From Agaricus subrufescens (lineage: Eukaryota; Basidiomycota; Agaricomycetes; Agaricales; Agaricaceae), in assembly GCA_029945375.1 (NCBI GenBank), contig CM057063.1:248001-312000 (forward strand): a stretch of 64,000 nt of DNA, in the 5' to 3' direction. This document shows positions 21,381 to 34,206 of the stretch, in pieces. Positions within the stretch are counted from its first letter, which is position 1; every line of letters begins with the position of its first letter. The position numbers and the translations under genes are program-made. The notes under the pieces are model-generated. The model did no database searches and was not told where the DNA came from. It saw only the letters and a list, made by a program, of their open reading frames with translations.

Positions 21381-23782
21381 ATGATACGTCTCTCTTCTTG
21401 TCTCTGTGCCCTGCTTCTGGCCACTCTGGTCGCATCCGCTCCTGCAGCCTCCTCTGAGCCTGCATCTAGTGTGCCCGCATCCAGTGTGCCCGCATCCAGC
21501 GTGCAGGCCTCTAGTGTGCCTGCCTCTGCCCCACAGTTAGTTCCTCTGTGTATCTTTCTTCCAATTTCTGAGTCGTCTTTCAGCCAGGGCCCATCTTCGA
21601 CTGTGAAACCCAGTGGCACAACAACGGGCAGCACAGTCCCTGCTTCTGAGACTGTCCCACTCATTGATCTGGACCCAAATTTTCCATTATGGAACGAGTC
21701 AACCACGGAAAGGCCAGAACCAATCCGTGGTTCTCTCGGCGCAACCATTTTAGGCCCACAAGACGTGCCCATCGATAAACAGAACGCAGATTTTTTGGCT
21801 CCGCCTACAACTGATCATGGAAGCCTGTGTGTTTTACGAAACTTATAATCAATAAAACAAAGTTACTCACATGGTCTGGTTTCAGTGCCAACGCGAAATG
21901 GCCCCTCGGTCTAAGTCACAATAGGCTCCAGACCGGTGGATGGGCTCGTCAAGAGAACTGTCAGTATTTCAATTTTTTTCTTCGGATCAGCTCTCTCAAA
22001 TTGACTTTCATAGCCGCTGTCATGCCAATCGCCACAGGTGCGTGTTGTTGGACATGCGAAGACCAGGGCTCATCGATCTTCAGAAATGGCTGGCGTGAAC
22101 ATGCGATTAGAACCTGGAGCCGTGAGGTAAGTTAAACCATACTTTCCGCAGCAGTATGGTTGTTACATAACAAATAGAGAGATGCATTGGCATAAGACGG
22201 CCGAGGTATGCTTCTCTTTCTTCATCCGAGAACCCGTTGTTGATGAACCATTTCAAAGTGGGCGTACGTTATCAAGGTAACGTGTTCCGTATCTGCTATG
22301 TGCGGAGACGTGAATGATTGTCACAGGGGACCACACAAATTTCCGCCACGGACTATGAGGGAAAGAACTATGTTGCCAATGTCGTGAGTATATTTTTTAG
22401 TTGACTGTGGCGTTTTCTCATGGGCTTCTCAGAAAGCCGGTGACGTTTGGTACTTCCCTGCCGGCATTCCCCATTCCCTACAAGCCACCTCGGATGATCC
22501 AGACGGTTCTGAATTCCTATTGGTTGGTGAAGTTTTATCCAGCCACTATCCGCTTCTAATGACACGATCAGGTTTTTGACACCGGTGACTTCAGCGAAGA
22601 TTCAACCTTCCTTCTCACCGATTGGCTTTCCCACGTTCCTGTAGAAGGTGAGTTTATTTGTAATTAAACGCAAGAAGATACTCTCAATATGTTCCGTAGT
22701 GCTCGCAAAGAATTTCCAAGTGTACGTTCTCAGCTATAAATTTAGCTCACCTATTCTGAGAAACTCATAGCGATCCGGACGCATTCAAGACAATTCCGGC
22801 TGAAGAATTATACATCTTCCCCGCTAGTGAGTGAACCAATTTGAACTGCTCAAAATTTATCCTTACTCGATGAAGATCCTCCTGAGACTGCTACCGCTCC
22901 ATCTGACCCGCAGGGTACCGTGGACAACCCATTCTCCTTCGCCTTTTCCCAAGTAAAGCCCACTAAGTTGTCTGGCGGCTCTGTTAAGATAGTGGACTCC
23001 ACCACCTTCAAGATCTCAAAAACTATTACCGCGGCCGAGGTAACCGTTGAGCCCGGAGCAATGCGGTAAGCCATTAAAGAGTTGAATCACATGCTTCCAT
23101 AGCCTAATTCTGATCGTAACAGTGAACTTCATGTGAGTGGTAATTCCGGGAAAGAATGAACCATATCAAAAACTGAAATATGCAGTGGCACCCAACACAA
23201 GACGAATGGAGCATTTTCCTGTAAGTCTCCCTGCTGACTTTGTGTGATCTACTTCGTTTGACGTTTCCTAACCTGTTTCCAGTGAGGGGAATGCCCGGGT
23301 GACTATTTTCGCGGCACAATCAAACGCGCGCACATTTGATTATCAGGCTGGCGATATTGGTATGTAAGGCCCCGATACATGGAGTCTGAAACTGAATAAT
23401 TCATAGGTTATGTTCCTGCATCGATGGGTGAGTATGCCAAAAACAACAAGGGATAGGCCGATTCACATATGTTCCAGGTCACTACGTCGAAAATATCGGC
23501 AATACGACTCTGACTTTCCTTGAAATCTTCAGAGACGGTAAATTCTTTTAATCAATACCTGCCGCATGACTGACAAAGTTTGTGTAGACGTTTTCCAGGA
23601 CATCAGTTTGAATCAGGTAAATAGGTGCTCACCTATATTTCCGTCGCATTGTGTACTAAATTTGCTACCAAAAGTGGTTGGCTCTTTCTCCGCCCGAGTT
23701 GGTCAAAGCACATCTCGGCTTTTCGGATGAGGTTATTGCGAAGCTGAAGAAGAAGAAGCAAACCGTTGTCGGACCTGCTTGA
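21381..23782 (+). CDS. Secreted bicupin, oxalate decarboxylase type
   Basis: More than a dozen exons with introns of about 45-60 bp. It starts at 21381 with a signal peptide (MIRLSSCLCALLLATLVASA) and a Ser/Ala/Pro/Val repeat. Cupin 1 has EMHWHKTAEW, assembled across two introns, and GDVWYFPAGIPHS. Cupin 2 has ELHWHPTQDEW and GDIGYVPASMGHY. The His-x-His...Glu...His sets are the expected manganese ligands in both cupins. FSEDSTF after cupin 1 corresponds in position to the active-site lid loop of bacterial OxdC (SENST). The predicted reaction is oxalate to formate and CO2, outside the cell, lowering oxalate and acid stress as in wood- and litter-decay fungi. An oxalate oxidase role is less likely but not excluded. 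The first predicted intron (21536-21583) is 48 bp and in frame, so it may be retained. Stop at 23780-23782. Confidence 0.92.
21459..21532 (+). repeat. 15-bp tandem repeat coding the N-terminal Ser/Ala/Pro/Val linker
   Basis: About four imperfect copies of a GCATCCAGTGTGCCC-like unit encode repeated Ala-Ser-Ser-Val-Pro directly after the signal peptide of the bicupin. Such Ser-rich linkers are often O-glycosylated in secreted fungal proteins. Confidence 0.8.
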
Positions 23783-26700
23783 ATCCGAGTCCGTGCGGAT
23801 TATGCACCATATCTTTACGAATAACGATGAAATTGTGCTAATCTTGAATACTTTTTGTAAATTCTCACTCACGATTATGATGTAACCACGATTTTCTATA
23901 AATAACCTTTCTATTTTCGTTTTCTGGTCATTTCCTGGCAGTCAATAATCAGACACATAGACCCGAAAATGAACTCACCCTGTGCTCTGTTTGAAGCGAA
24001 TCATGCCCACCTCATATTCAGTTCATCAGGAAGCTTCCCTTGGAGCAGCCCGACCTGGACAAGAGGTTGATGGATAACTAAGGCAAACAATGACAAAATT
24101 CATTACCATCCATAAATACGTCTGAGGCCTGGAATATCCCTCCTCGTGGCATCTATTTGCGTTTAGAACGGTGCTTCGAGTTAAACGGTCATTCTAGGAT
24201 TAGTTCTGGCATACTTACATAACGATTGGGGGGGAGATGACTCAGTAAGCGGAGTGAGTGTCAGTGAGAGGTAGGAGGGAAGGTGAATAACTGCGGTGCG
24301 TTTGAGAGACAGGAGATGATACGAGATGCGTCGAAGAAGTATGACCCAGCTGGCAGGGCTTGAAAGAGTTGGCAAGGTAATCGTGGAAAAGTGACATGTC
24401 CTATCAGGCACGCTGGCAGAGGAAGCGTAGCACCGGATGGCATCGCCCGTGTTGGTGGGACGAAAGCTACTCAGTGGTGTAGCTGTCTGATATACCATTG
24501 GTGTTTCTGCTTGTTTGGTTCAACTTCCAGCTTTGTTTTGTATCCATCATACCCCAATTTGTCATTATCACGATGAAATCCTGAGGAAGGCAAGCGATCA
24601 ACGGCTGGCAGCTGACACTAACTCCAGCACTAGATCGAAATCGCAAAGCTTTCATCTTCCTATGTTTTCCCCGGGAGTAAAACGTGCCTGCGAGGCCCCT
24701 CAAAACAAACATTTTAGATCGCCATAATCATAGTTCAGTTGTTCCGGCCCATTTCTCCCCGTAAACCGAACCGAGGCATGCCTCCATACAGGCATCAAAA
24801 GATGAACCCGGGACGAACCATGTACCTGTTGTGACAGTTAGAACCTGAGCCACCCAAATAATGAAAATGCCTCAACTCAATCTGACGGAAACATTTGTTT
24901 ACCGAGTTTTCTCCACTTTGCTATCTTTCCTTGTTTTCAAACTTTTAAGGCGCGATGAGTCTCCCGTAGCATCTTCCTCAGAGTGTCACGGTGCGCTCTA
25001 GAGTATTCTGAGCTGTGCGAAGTATGGCTAGCTACCCCTTAAGATTGGACGTCCTCGAGGATCAATTCCGCTGCCCTGAGGACTATCGCTTCATAAGCAT
25101 CTTCGTATAAATGGGCATAATAACGTGATCAGAGCCTTGAAATATCTGCCTCGTGGCGGGATACCCAAGATTGCGCCAGAGACTCTAGGATTTCGTTCTC
25201 CACGCTAAAGACTGGAAACGTTTGATCCGATAAACCCAGTGTTCAGGTTAATTACCGGGATTGAATCAAGATTAGGCACCTGTACAAGTAGCGAAACATA
25301 AGGGAGCCTTTTGAGATCCATCTTTGCACCACACATGCACCTTCGGTATCTAGTTCAACACTTTCCCATTATTAGGTATGCAAGAAATAGAGGGCCTCTT
25401 TCGAGTAAGCATATCTACCGAGAATATGGGAGACTAGAAGCATAAAATTTAGAGCTGTAAGGGCCCTGTCGTTGAATTGTAGTTGGTTTCGCGAAGAAAT
25501 GTGTCCCTATAGGAGCCGTGGACCCTGAACTATCTGAGATCAAATCACATGATATTTTTGTGCCAGCCCTTATGCACATGTTAACTTTTTTTTTTTTCTT
25601 TGTTCTTCCTCTGCTTCTTGATTCCCTCTCCTCGTCGCACAATCCTACTGTCTGGTAAGGTAAGCTACTCTCTGTTAAACGACAGGATGTCACTTCTTAT
25701 ATGTCGAGTCCAATAATCTTACCTGATTATCTGGGCTGTGTGGCAATTTCTTGTCATAGTTACACTGATCGGTTTTCCGCTTCGTGTTAGCTTGAGTTGT
25801 GAACTGATTATCTTTCTGCTCAGATCCTGGAATGCCTGCAGATGACTTGTGGTTGAATAGGATTGAGAGTTGCCAAGTATAAATCGGATTCAGCTGTTCA
25901 GTGAGTACCTAAATTTACTACTGTTTCTTTTGGCCTCGGCGTACGTTACATATCCCAAGGATGATCAAAAACTTTTTCAAACTAGAGTATATGAGCATCT
26001 CTTCTGAGATCCTATGCTTTGAACATAACCTAACTGAATTTTTTTGATCGAGGTTTCTTGAACCTGGCTTACTCCTGTATCTAGAACTTCATGTTACCTT
26101 ACCCCCTGAAGCCTATAATAGCTGGCGGTGCGTAGGGTGTCCAGATTGTTTCCATGATGATCAAAGGAGTTACCGCCTGAGTTGGTCTTACAAGATCATC
26201 GTTGACGACAACTCCATGGCTGTTTTACTTTTTTTTCTGACTTTCTTTTTTATCATAGTCCCAGTTGAATCATTACTCATACCTTCCCTAGGTTGCTATC
26301 GTCTAGCTTTGGTTGTATTTTAATTCTGTTCGACCAGTCTCGAGCCAATCATATCTTGGTGAGTCTTTAGGCCTCTCTTGCATGCATGATGTTCCATCAC
26401 GACGGTCTACGTACCGATACTGCCGAAAATGCCCGCACAGCTCAAAAAATTCGGGCACCCCCTTCTGATCTACTATCAATCTATCATGACTTTTGACTGA
26501 TAAAGGTTCTACAGGTTTTGCACTACCGGTCTACCCGATGGGTGAGCAATAATTCCTTTCACTGCAATTGATGATATATACGTCGAAATATCAACTAGAA
26601 GCTGTTGATGAGCCATTATGGCAAAGATTAAAACTTCTTTTCTGAATATCCGATTCAATCCTCTTTCTTAGCCAGCTTATTAACAATGGTTCAGGATCGG

Positions 26701-27307
26701 TTCTCAATGACATGACATGCTCATGCCCAAGTTTATCGAATTAATTCGCCGCGATTTCTTTCCCACTAGCGTTCTGTGGTTGACGTTTTAGGGCTTGCCC
26801 TGAGTTCTGCCTCAAATTACGAGCCAGGCAGCGTGTTACTTGAGGGTCATCGGATTCTATGATTTTCATTGGTTGGGAATAGAAACTTGGTCCGCTCGCT
26901 ACCCAGTCACCGCGTCCAGAAGTCATTTCGTGGTTAGCGCTAGTCGGTCAATGACAATCGCAAGCGGGAACGGTTACCAAGGGCGAATAGAAAGGGCAAC
27001 GACGGGACCGAGATGTCGGTTGTTCTCTTTCGGTATAAGGATTACATGGAAATGTAGGACAACACCACGAAACTCACGGGCAAGATCGAAAACTCGATGG
27101 CTTCATTCTTCGTCGCGAGAGCAAGGTCGCGACGCAATGTAGCTTGTCTGTCCTCGCCTTAGTACTTCTTCTGTTGTTAGCGCTAGGATTACTTTGGTTA
27201 GACCCGTTGCCTTAGGTTGATCTATCTTTAAGACACTTCTGAGTTGATGCTTCTATCGCTGATACTTCTCCAATTGGATATCCCAACATATTAGGGTTAA
27301 AATTCTA
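23783..27307. other. 3.5 kb gene-poor interval
   Basis: No supported exon chain, tRNA or mobile-element domain. The left end contains the bicupin 3' flank. Frames near 24181-24498 and 26840-27142 overlap others on the opposite strand and look like chance frames. Confidence 0.4.
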
Positions 27308-27702
27308 TCACTCATCCGGCGGCTTACGTTGAGCTTTTGAACACATAATAACTTGAGGCCTGCACCGAGTTTGAATGAAAGGGGCTGGTTGTGATTGAAC
27401 TATGACCAACGGATAGAGGAAATCCCCAGAGAGGGTGCAAGAGGAGGGGTTAGAGTAGATCTGATGTCCTTGAGGTGTGGTGATAACTGGCACTGGGGTT
27501 GACTGACTGCGTTCTGCGATAGTACTAATATATAAGTTGCGGAGAAGACGTTTAGATAAATATGCCCAACCAATACATGTTAAAATTATGAAATTGATAG
27601 TGCTCTTAGACCAGATGAAAACAAGCTGGCACCGAGAAAGAAAATGAAGAGCATAGAAGAGGTAACGACAAGACAGAGCATTTCGATAGAGATGGTACTA
27701 AG
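27308..27702 (-). CDS. Possible 3' exon of a small membrane protein
   Basis: An uninterrupted frame of about 130 codons follows a plausible acceptor (ATCTTAG near 27703-27709) and ends at 27308. It contains a hydrophobic stretch STINFIILTCIGWAYL followed by basic residues (SKRLLRN) and a hydrophilic Pro/Gln-rich tail (TPVPVITTPQGHQIY), like a single-pass protein with a cytosolic tail. An upstream exon candidate, 27782-27827 (ATG then MPPYMEGRTEVRSVH), ends in a perfect donor GTGAGT, but joining it to this acceptor puts the membrane frame out of phase. The gene model is therefore incomplete. Family not recognised. Confidence 0.3.
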
Positions 27703-27984
27703 ATATCTTGCCTCGTTGGCCAATGTCAGTCTCGTGGGCAATAAATCGGACAGCAAATAGATTTGTGGAAGTTATACTCACAGTGTACGCTTCGTACCTC
27801 GGTACGCCCTTCCATGTAAGGAGGCATGTATTTCAATGTTGATAGTCACGGTTCGGGGGATTATAGTAGCAGGTGAGAGTCTTGTGATATTGTCGATGAT
27901 ATTCCGTATCTTTAATACTACCTCAAACTCGGGTACATGTTCGAGGTAGGAGGATCATTAACCTTGGAATGAATTATGATTTGG

Positions 27985-28683
27985 CTACGGAACGCCAGCA
28001 CCTGGAGGCGTATTCATGTCTGAAGCCAAGGCTGAGTTCTCCTGATTCGGTCTTTTACGGCTCCTCCTAAACCAGGCCTTTCTTTTCTTCCTAGTTTGCG
28101 CTGAAGATCGTTCGTCCTCCTCAGGATCATGCCACGGGTCCTGTTCACCTCGTATCCTCAAAAACTCTTCCAGCAACGCTGCATTACGACTATTCGGCTT
28201 GTAAGCGGCGACGCAAATATCTCCAATTCCTGGTACCATTCCCATACCAGTGCTGATGAAATTGTGCGTTGACATTTTACGCGAGAGTGACGTTGGGATA
28301 TTGGCTTTCTTCGCTTTCTTGACAATCAGGGAATGACTGAGAGCTAAATTCGCGATATCCCCTACGACGGGGATAATTCCGATCATAAAAGTGTAACCGA
28401 CATGCAATCCGCAAACTTGAAACCCTTCATCAAGGCGATGGGCTCGCTTCTGAACGGATTGGAGAATAGAGGCATCCTCTTTTGATAATCCTGGTGGAAC
28501 TCCACGCTAGACATGCGGGAGCGGTGGGCAAAGCAGTCTAGACAGAATATGATTTTAAAAACTAACCTTCCTCCGATTCTTTTTCCCTTTATCATCGGTA
28601 TATGTCTCATAATAGGGGTCTGTAGGTCCAAATTCTTTAACCAAAATCTTCTTAGTCGCAACCTTGGCGACGAAGGTAGCCAT
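27985..28683 (-). CDS. DUF4112 family membrane protein
   Basis: Model: complement(join(27985..28506, 28567..28683)), 212 residues, exon sum divisible by three. The N-terminal exon has MATFVAKVATKKILVKEFGP and DPYYETYTDDKGKK. The domain shows the two hydrophobic Gly/Pro/Asp segments of DUF4112, IGIIPVVGDIANLA and GMGMVPGIGDICVAAYKPN, then NAALLEEFLRIRGEQ. The tail is Arg/Lys-rich (RKKRKAWFRRSRKRP) and hydrophilic. DUF4112 proteins are conserved in fungi and bacteria; the function is unknown and a membrane location is inferred from the segments. The single 60-bp intron has GTTAGT and CTAG borders. Confidence 0.85.
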
Positions 28684-29282
28684 TTGGGAAGTGGTACTAG
28701 TGAAGGAAGAGAGAATGAGCTTCAGGAGAATTTCAAACGAAATTCTGTGGCGGTCGCCGCTGACATCATAACACAGCCTCCGGTACGAAAGAACACTACT
28801 GTCCTGTCTGAATGGTCAAGGTAGTCAGATGAACTGGAATCTGAGGATCCCTCTCTAGCAACACTCAGCCTTGAGCCCGAACGGAGCTGCAAGTTGAGAG
28901 GAAGCAAGAAATCGCCCACTTTCTTTCTCAACATCATATTTTTTACCAGTTCCATCCGTGGTGCTTAAGCGTAGTTTCAGGTTATTAAAGGAGAAACATG
29001 GTACCATTAAACCAGCAGAGTGGGAATTCTACTTACTGGAAAAGCAGACTGGTCCTATGTATGCCCACCCTGTGACCTCCCAATTCAGACGCGAATTTTC
29101 ATTTACCTGATGTCAGTCGTCATGATCTTGTTCACGATCTTGTTGTTCGGGAATGTGGAGTCTGACAGTCAGCGCAGGTACTTCGGTTCGTGTCTTGTCA
29201 AAAGTTCAATTTTCTATTTAATTTGCCCTAGAACGACAGAAAGGCAAAGTAATAATTAGGAGATACGCCAAAGGGACGGAGT
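28684..29282. other. Intergenic
   Basis: About 0.6 kb between two minus-strand genes. A frame at 28722-28955 was considered, but no family or splice partner supports it. Confidence 0.4.
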
Positions 29283-30427
29283 CTAGTCCTGCGCTTCGGT
29301 CGCAGCCTTCCACATTTGTTCTGTGGCGCCCCAATATCTGGAGGGATCAGTCCTTGCATGGGCAACATGCTTAGACTCCTTCCCGAATTTCACAGAATGT
29401 ACATTGAGCCCCTTTTCTAACGCGTCGCCCATATGTTGGTCGACAGCGTCAGCCATGACCATCTCGTCTCCTTCAGAGTATATGTACAACCTCGGTGAAT
29501 TTCTCGTCATCCATGGTAGCATGTCAGGATCGTTGAGCCAGGACCTCATGGAGGTGATGATCGACTTTTTGCGAAAAACGAGCTTCATGACGAGCCTGTA
29601 GGTAAAGACCACCATGACACTAAGTTTGGCAAGGATTCGAAGGACGGGATTGGTGACAGAAACCGTAAAGGCACGCTCAGCTGAAGCGAAGCTTTCGTCG
29701 CCTGGGCAAGAATCGAGGATGAGGGCGCTGGTTGGGTACGCGGGCACAGTCGACGGTGAAGTACGATGCTTGGAGATAATGTTGTTGAGTGTCATCAGTT
29801 GGCAACAACCGCCTATGAATGAAAATTAGTCGCCGACGATGAAGAATGTTGCATTAGTTATACCATTACTAAAAGCATGGACCAAAACCCGATGTACCGG
29901 AAGCGAAACCACTGAGTCCAATGGTTTCAATGTATGACCTTTTGAGGACCGTTGTAATGGATGGATCAATCCTATGGCTTGGAGAATTTCTACTAGAGGG
30001 GCGAGGGATTCGTGCTATGCCAAACTAAATCAGGATTTTATATGAATTGTACGATCTTTGACGCACTTGACCGTGCTCACTGCTCCAAAAGAAAGAAGAC
30101 TCGCATTGAGTTAAGACCAAGGTCGTATTTGGATACCTTTCACGATATATCGAGGTATATTTCAGAAGATGGGAAAGTTTGGCCGCCACTGACAGTAGAG
30201 ATCGTTTTAGTGTCAATTGTTATCCCGTTGAATGTGAGGAACACGGACTCCAGCCAAAGATGAGAATGACTCTGCAGGCTGGTGATGAGCTGGGCATGTA
30301 CATGAAACGTATATGAGTTCACTCACGTTGGGTGCGAGGGATCGATAGCCTCTGGTTTTGTGGGTCGAAAAAGGTGTATTCCTTGGCCAACACTAAGGAA
30401 GGCATCGCCAGGAGTCAGAGAAGCCAT
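29283..30427 (-). CDS. DUF829 / TMEM53-like (PaxU) alpha/beta-hydrolase-fold protein
   Basis: Model: complement(join(29283..29812, 29864..30014, 30067..30188, 30249..30271, 30327..30427)), 308 residues, exon sum divisible by three. The family signature VILIFGWMAAKLSHLLKY is split over a 23-nt exon. HAFSNGGCCQLMTL is the Ser-containing strand-turn-helix, and LYIYSEGDEMV and a late His (SKHVAH) match the acid and histidine regions of the DUF829 fold. TMEM53 is a nuclear-envelope protein in animals; fungal members such as PaxU occur in or near secondary-metabolite clusters, but no such cluster is seen here. The substrate is unknown. It is divergent from PPE1. Confidence 0.85.
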
Positions 30428-30687
30428 CTAGTCGAGGGGGTGTGAACTTGCTACAAGAAAGCAGACTACATACTCACTTTCTAGCGTTCTGTTCTGTGGT
30501 CCACTATGTGATTGAAGCCAACTCGCTTTCAGGGGTGTCATTATACCCCTGTACGCTTATTTTCTGGGTCTTGGGCCGAGCTTTGTTTTTGATGGGGACA
30601 CAATTGTTTGTGCTCGAAGGCGTTGCCAAATATTGAAAGCAGTTTCCTATTTAGGACAAGATATGTTCTACCTAATTGACTTCGAAC
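30428..30687. promoter_or_regulatory. Divergent promoter of the DUF829 gene and PPE1
   Basis: 260 bp separate the two starts; a shared bidirectional promoter is inferred from spacing alone. Confidence 0.5.
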
Positions 30688-32403
30688 ATGTCAGATCTCT
30701 TCCGGTCAGCCATAAGCGCACGGCTTGCAAAGCTTCCGCCAGACCTTCCAGATCATGGCCATGCGGGCACAGACGAAGAAGACGACGAAGCAGCTGACTC
30801 TATCGGTGCACTCCCAGGTAGTGGCTTGGGTCCTCCCGCCATGCAAGTCGAATTCATTTGAATCTTTTAGGGAGCATCGACTGAGACAGAGAACCAAGGC
30901 CGTCTAGTGGTACGAGAAAACGAAAGAAGAAGGAGCCCAATGCCGAATTCGCTCCATTGTCTGCGTCAGGCTATTTCAAGGAAGCCCTGCAAGTTTCCGT
31001 CCCATCCAGGAGCCTTGATGTTCGGGTGTATTACACGCCACCCAAATTCACTGATGGTACAGTTATGGTCTGTCATCACGGTGCAGGATACTCTGGGTCC
31101 AGTTTCGCCTGTTTTGCAAAGGAGGTGTCAGATCAAACGAATGGAGAGTGTGGGGTCCTGTCACTAGATGCTAGACGCCACGGTTAGTAACTAGATGCCC
31201 CGAAATTTGGATTACCTATCATAACCACCGGTGGATATATTGCTAAGGTAAAACCACCTCTACGGCCGACGATAGCGATCTCTCCATCAACGTACTTGTT
31301 GAAGATTTCTTCGAACTCATTCAGGCCGTGTTCCCGGACCCAGTAGTAGCACCGACATTATTGGTTAGCCGCCTATATTCTCGCGATCATAATGACGGCT
31401 TATGTGGCGCTACCAGCTTGTTGGGCATAGTATGGGTGGTTCCGTCACGGTCCAATCTTGTCCCAAATTCTTGGAACGAGGTTACAAAATCACTGGTGTA
31501 GCAGTCCTCGATGTTGTCGAAGGTGGTTTTATAATACTAGCCATTTCTGTGACCCAATCTAAGCATGTTATTCTTATTTGCCTTTAGGCTCTGCTATCGA
31601 AGCTCTACCTCATATGCACAGCCTCCTGAATGCCCGGCCAGAAGGCTTCGATAGCATGGAGGAGGCCATAGAGTGGCAGTATGTGATTAATTTTTGTGCC
31701 AGCTCCTCCACTGACTTGATCATGATTTCATTTTCCAATGGGCCTCGTGGCTGGTTTGATCGGTTTGTTCTTGGTGTCGACCTCTTCCATCCTCCAACGT
31801 TGTCTCTATTCTCATCCCGAACGCAATTACCCTGGATTTATCGGGATAGTGTTACGACGAACACGATCCGGAATCCGACCTCCGCTCGAATCTCCATTCC
31901 CTCCATCATCAAATACGAAAACTCTGCCGTATATCCATACCAATGGCGAACTCCGCTCCGTTCGACAGCTCCCTACTGGGAAAGTACGTCTTCCATCTGC
32001 GTACTATAACCCTGAGCTTGCCTTGTTTGGTTGACGAATGAGCGTCAGATTGGTTTACAGGGCTCTCCAAAAAGTTTCTTGCCGCGCGCGCTGCTCGTTT
32101 GCTAGTACTCGCGGGTACGGATAGGCTTGACAAAGAATTAATGATAGGCCAGATGCAAGGCAAATTCCAACTTATTGTGGTTCCTGGAACAGGACATATG
32201 ATTCAAGAAGTATGTATGCCTCCTTTTTATTTCTCGAGCACATGGACGTGGCACTCAACGGTTCCTAACCCCCATCTATGACTTTTGACATGTTGACGGA
32301 AATACAATAGGATGATCCGACAAGACTGGCTGAAATTCTAGTCGAGTTCTGGCTCCGTAACGAACGAGTACTCGTTGGGATTAAGAAGGTTGGGGACAAA
32401 TAA
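30688..32403 (+). CDS. PPE1: Protein phosphatase methylesterase 1 (PP2A demethylase)
   Basis: Starts at ATG 30688 ([20 protein letters not shown]) and stops at 32401-32403, with several short introns. Motifs in order: a Lys/Arg-rich linker, the strand [36 protein letters not shown], the nucleophile elbow [25 protein letters not shown], a late acid region [21 protein letters not shown] and the catalytic His in [12 protein letters not shown]. This is the PME-1/Ppe1 pattern, including the family-specific DVVEG and the short QMQGKFQ block. The enzyme hydrolyses the C-terminal methyl ester of the PP2A catalytic subunit and helps hold it inactive. The second exon joins best at acceptor CTGAG, giving [19 protein letters not shown]. 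Confidence 0.92.
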
Positions 32404-34206
32404 TGTTCTTTGATTTTGTAGCAAACTAGTTACATATCGAGAAACTGGTATGTATTACTTTTCAATGCGAATTTCCTCTTAATGGAGGTGCGCTTCATAA
32501 ATCATAGCGCTGTGGACCTAAGACGTCCCAGTGATGTTGTGACCTTATGACAGCCCCCAGCGAGATTAAGGGCCTTGTTCACAACTGGCCTAGCTTTGTG
32601 GAAGGTCCACCTTCTGGACCAGTCGAAAACCATCGAGGTCCATACGCGCCCCTTGGTGCGGAAAACTAAAGTATACGGCGGACTTCGTGGTTGGAACCGT
32701 CACCCTCTAGAATTTACATTCCAATACAATGGACTATACGAGGTTCTAAACAGATCTCACCACAGCAAAGCGATGTAGGTCATCGAGACCTTTGATCTGC
32801 GCCCTTGCATCTATACAGCGGGTGTATATCTTCGTCACTTAGATAGTGAACATGCTAGGATCTTCTCAGGAAAGACTGCGGTAAAAGAGAAGGAACGAAG
32901 ACTACGCAGAAGGTGATTGATTGTATCAGATCGACAGTGGTGGGAGGACTTCGCTGTCTGTCGCACCCGGATCCAATCCATTGACCCTCATTAGCATCTA
33001 TAATGTTCGATCGTATCACCCCGATACTAGTCCGTCTTCGTGGGTCGGGGGTCATCGTCTGTTTCTTTGTTTGACGTAACCTTAATCTCGACTAAGCGGT
33101 GACTTAACGAGGGATTTGACGTGTCTTTCCTCGGATATAAACAGGAGAAATATTCAAATACGGAAGTCAAGTACAAAATGAGTCCGTTCAAGCGACGCTT
33201 CAATTTCCTCGAGTTGGTATGTATCTGATATGTCTTTTTATCAACGGCCGTCGGAGATTTCTCATGAGTCGACATTTTCGCATTCAGATAGAATCAGATT
33301 CAGCGGGGAACAAAAGCCGTGATAGCCATTCAATATAAATCACGGCAGACTCTGACCTTCAGTCTGCCTTCAGTCGTATTTAAACTGTCCAGATGCTTGT
33401 CGCACTGCCGAGTTCACCTAGCACAAAAGTGGGTCACGAACGTGAGATGATGACTTCCACAGGTTCTGAGTAGGCACACAAGAATATGTATCTGGTATAT
33501 ACAGTGGATAGGTGAATTGATTTTTTCGGCTGTATTGAGTAAGGCAATTGGCATCAGATCATGATTAAAGATAACTTCTTCGTGTGAAACCCTGTCGTCA
33601 CCTATTTGGCTCAGGATCAATTGTATTGAGAGTTCATGACATGACCGCTTTCTTTGAATATCTTCACTCGAACCAGTGTGGTGAGTGGCTCTCAGTGCTT
33701 CCTAGACCTTGGAATAAAACTCGTAAATGTTCTCAAGTCTCTCAGGCAGCCCCTTAAAATGGCCTTGGTGGCTGAGCATATGATCATTGGAGCTTCGAGT
33801 TGCCTCGTGAGTAAATTCTTTTTCACTGAAGAACCCACGAGTCTCACCAGAACGGGACTTCGCGCAGCGTCATCGAGCGTTGAAGTAGAAACCCATGACA
33901 CGCAGAACCGGCCATTCAAGGCCCGCCGGCTCGCCTTTTACCCAGGAATCGTTAGCGTGGTTCCCGACCACGTCGCGAATTGTCACAGGTTGTTCACGAG
34001 ATCCACTAGAATCTGTTTCGCCTACAAATCTTTTCTCACTCACTTCCAATGATCGTGATAAGGACTGGCGTTAATGAATGGCATGAGTAGCTTTTCTCCA
34101 GAAGTCTCTGGATCTAACGCACCATCCCTCAGATCTACCAGCGGGCCAACGTCGTTCCGAGAAAGCCACTGATCACTATCGCCGGGCGGAACATTCTGCA
34201 GGTTCT
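32404..34206. other. Gene-poor interval left of the esterase array
   Basis: 1.8 kb with no supported gene. A 132-codon plus-strand frame (33654-34052) and an 82-codon minus-strand frame (33027-33275, true ATG) lack motifs or splice partners. Confidence 0.4.
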
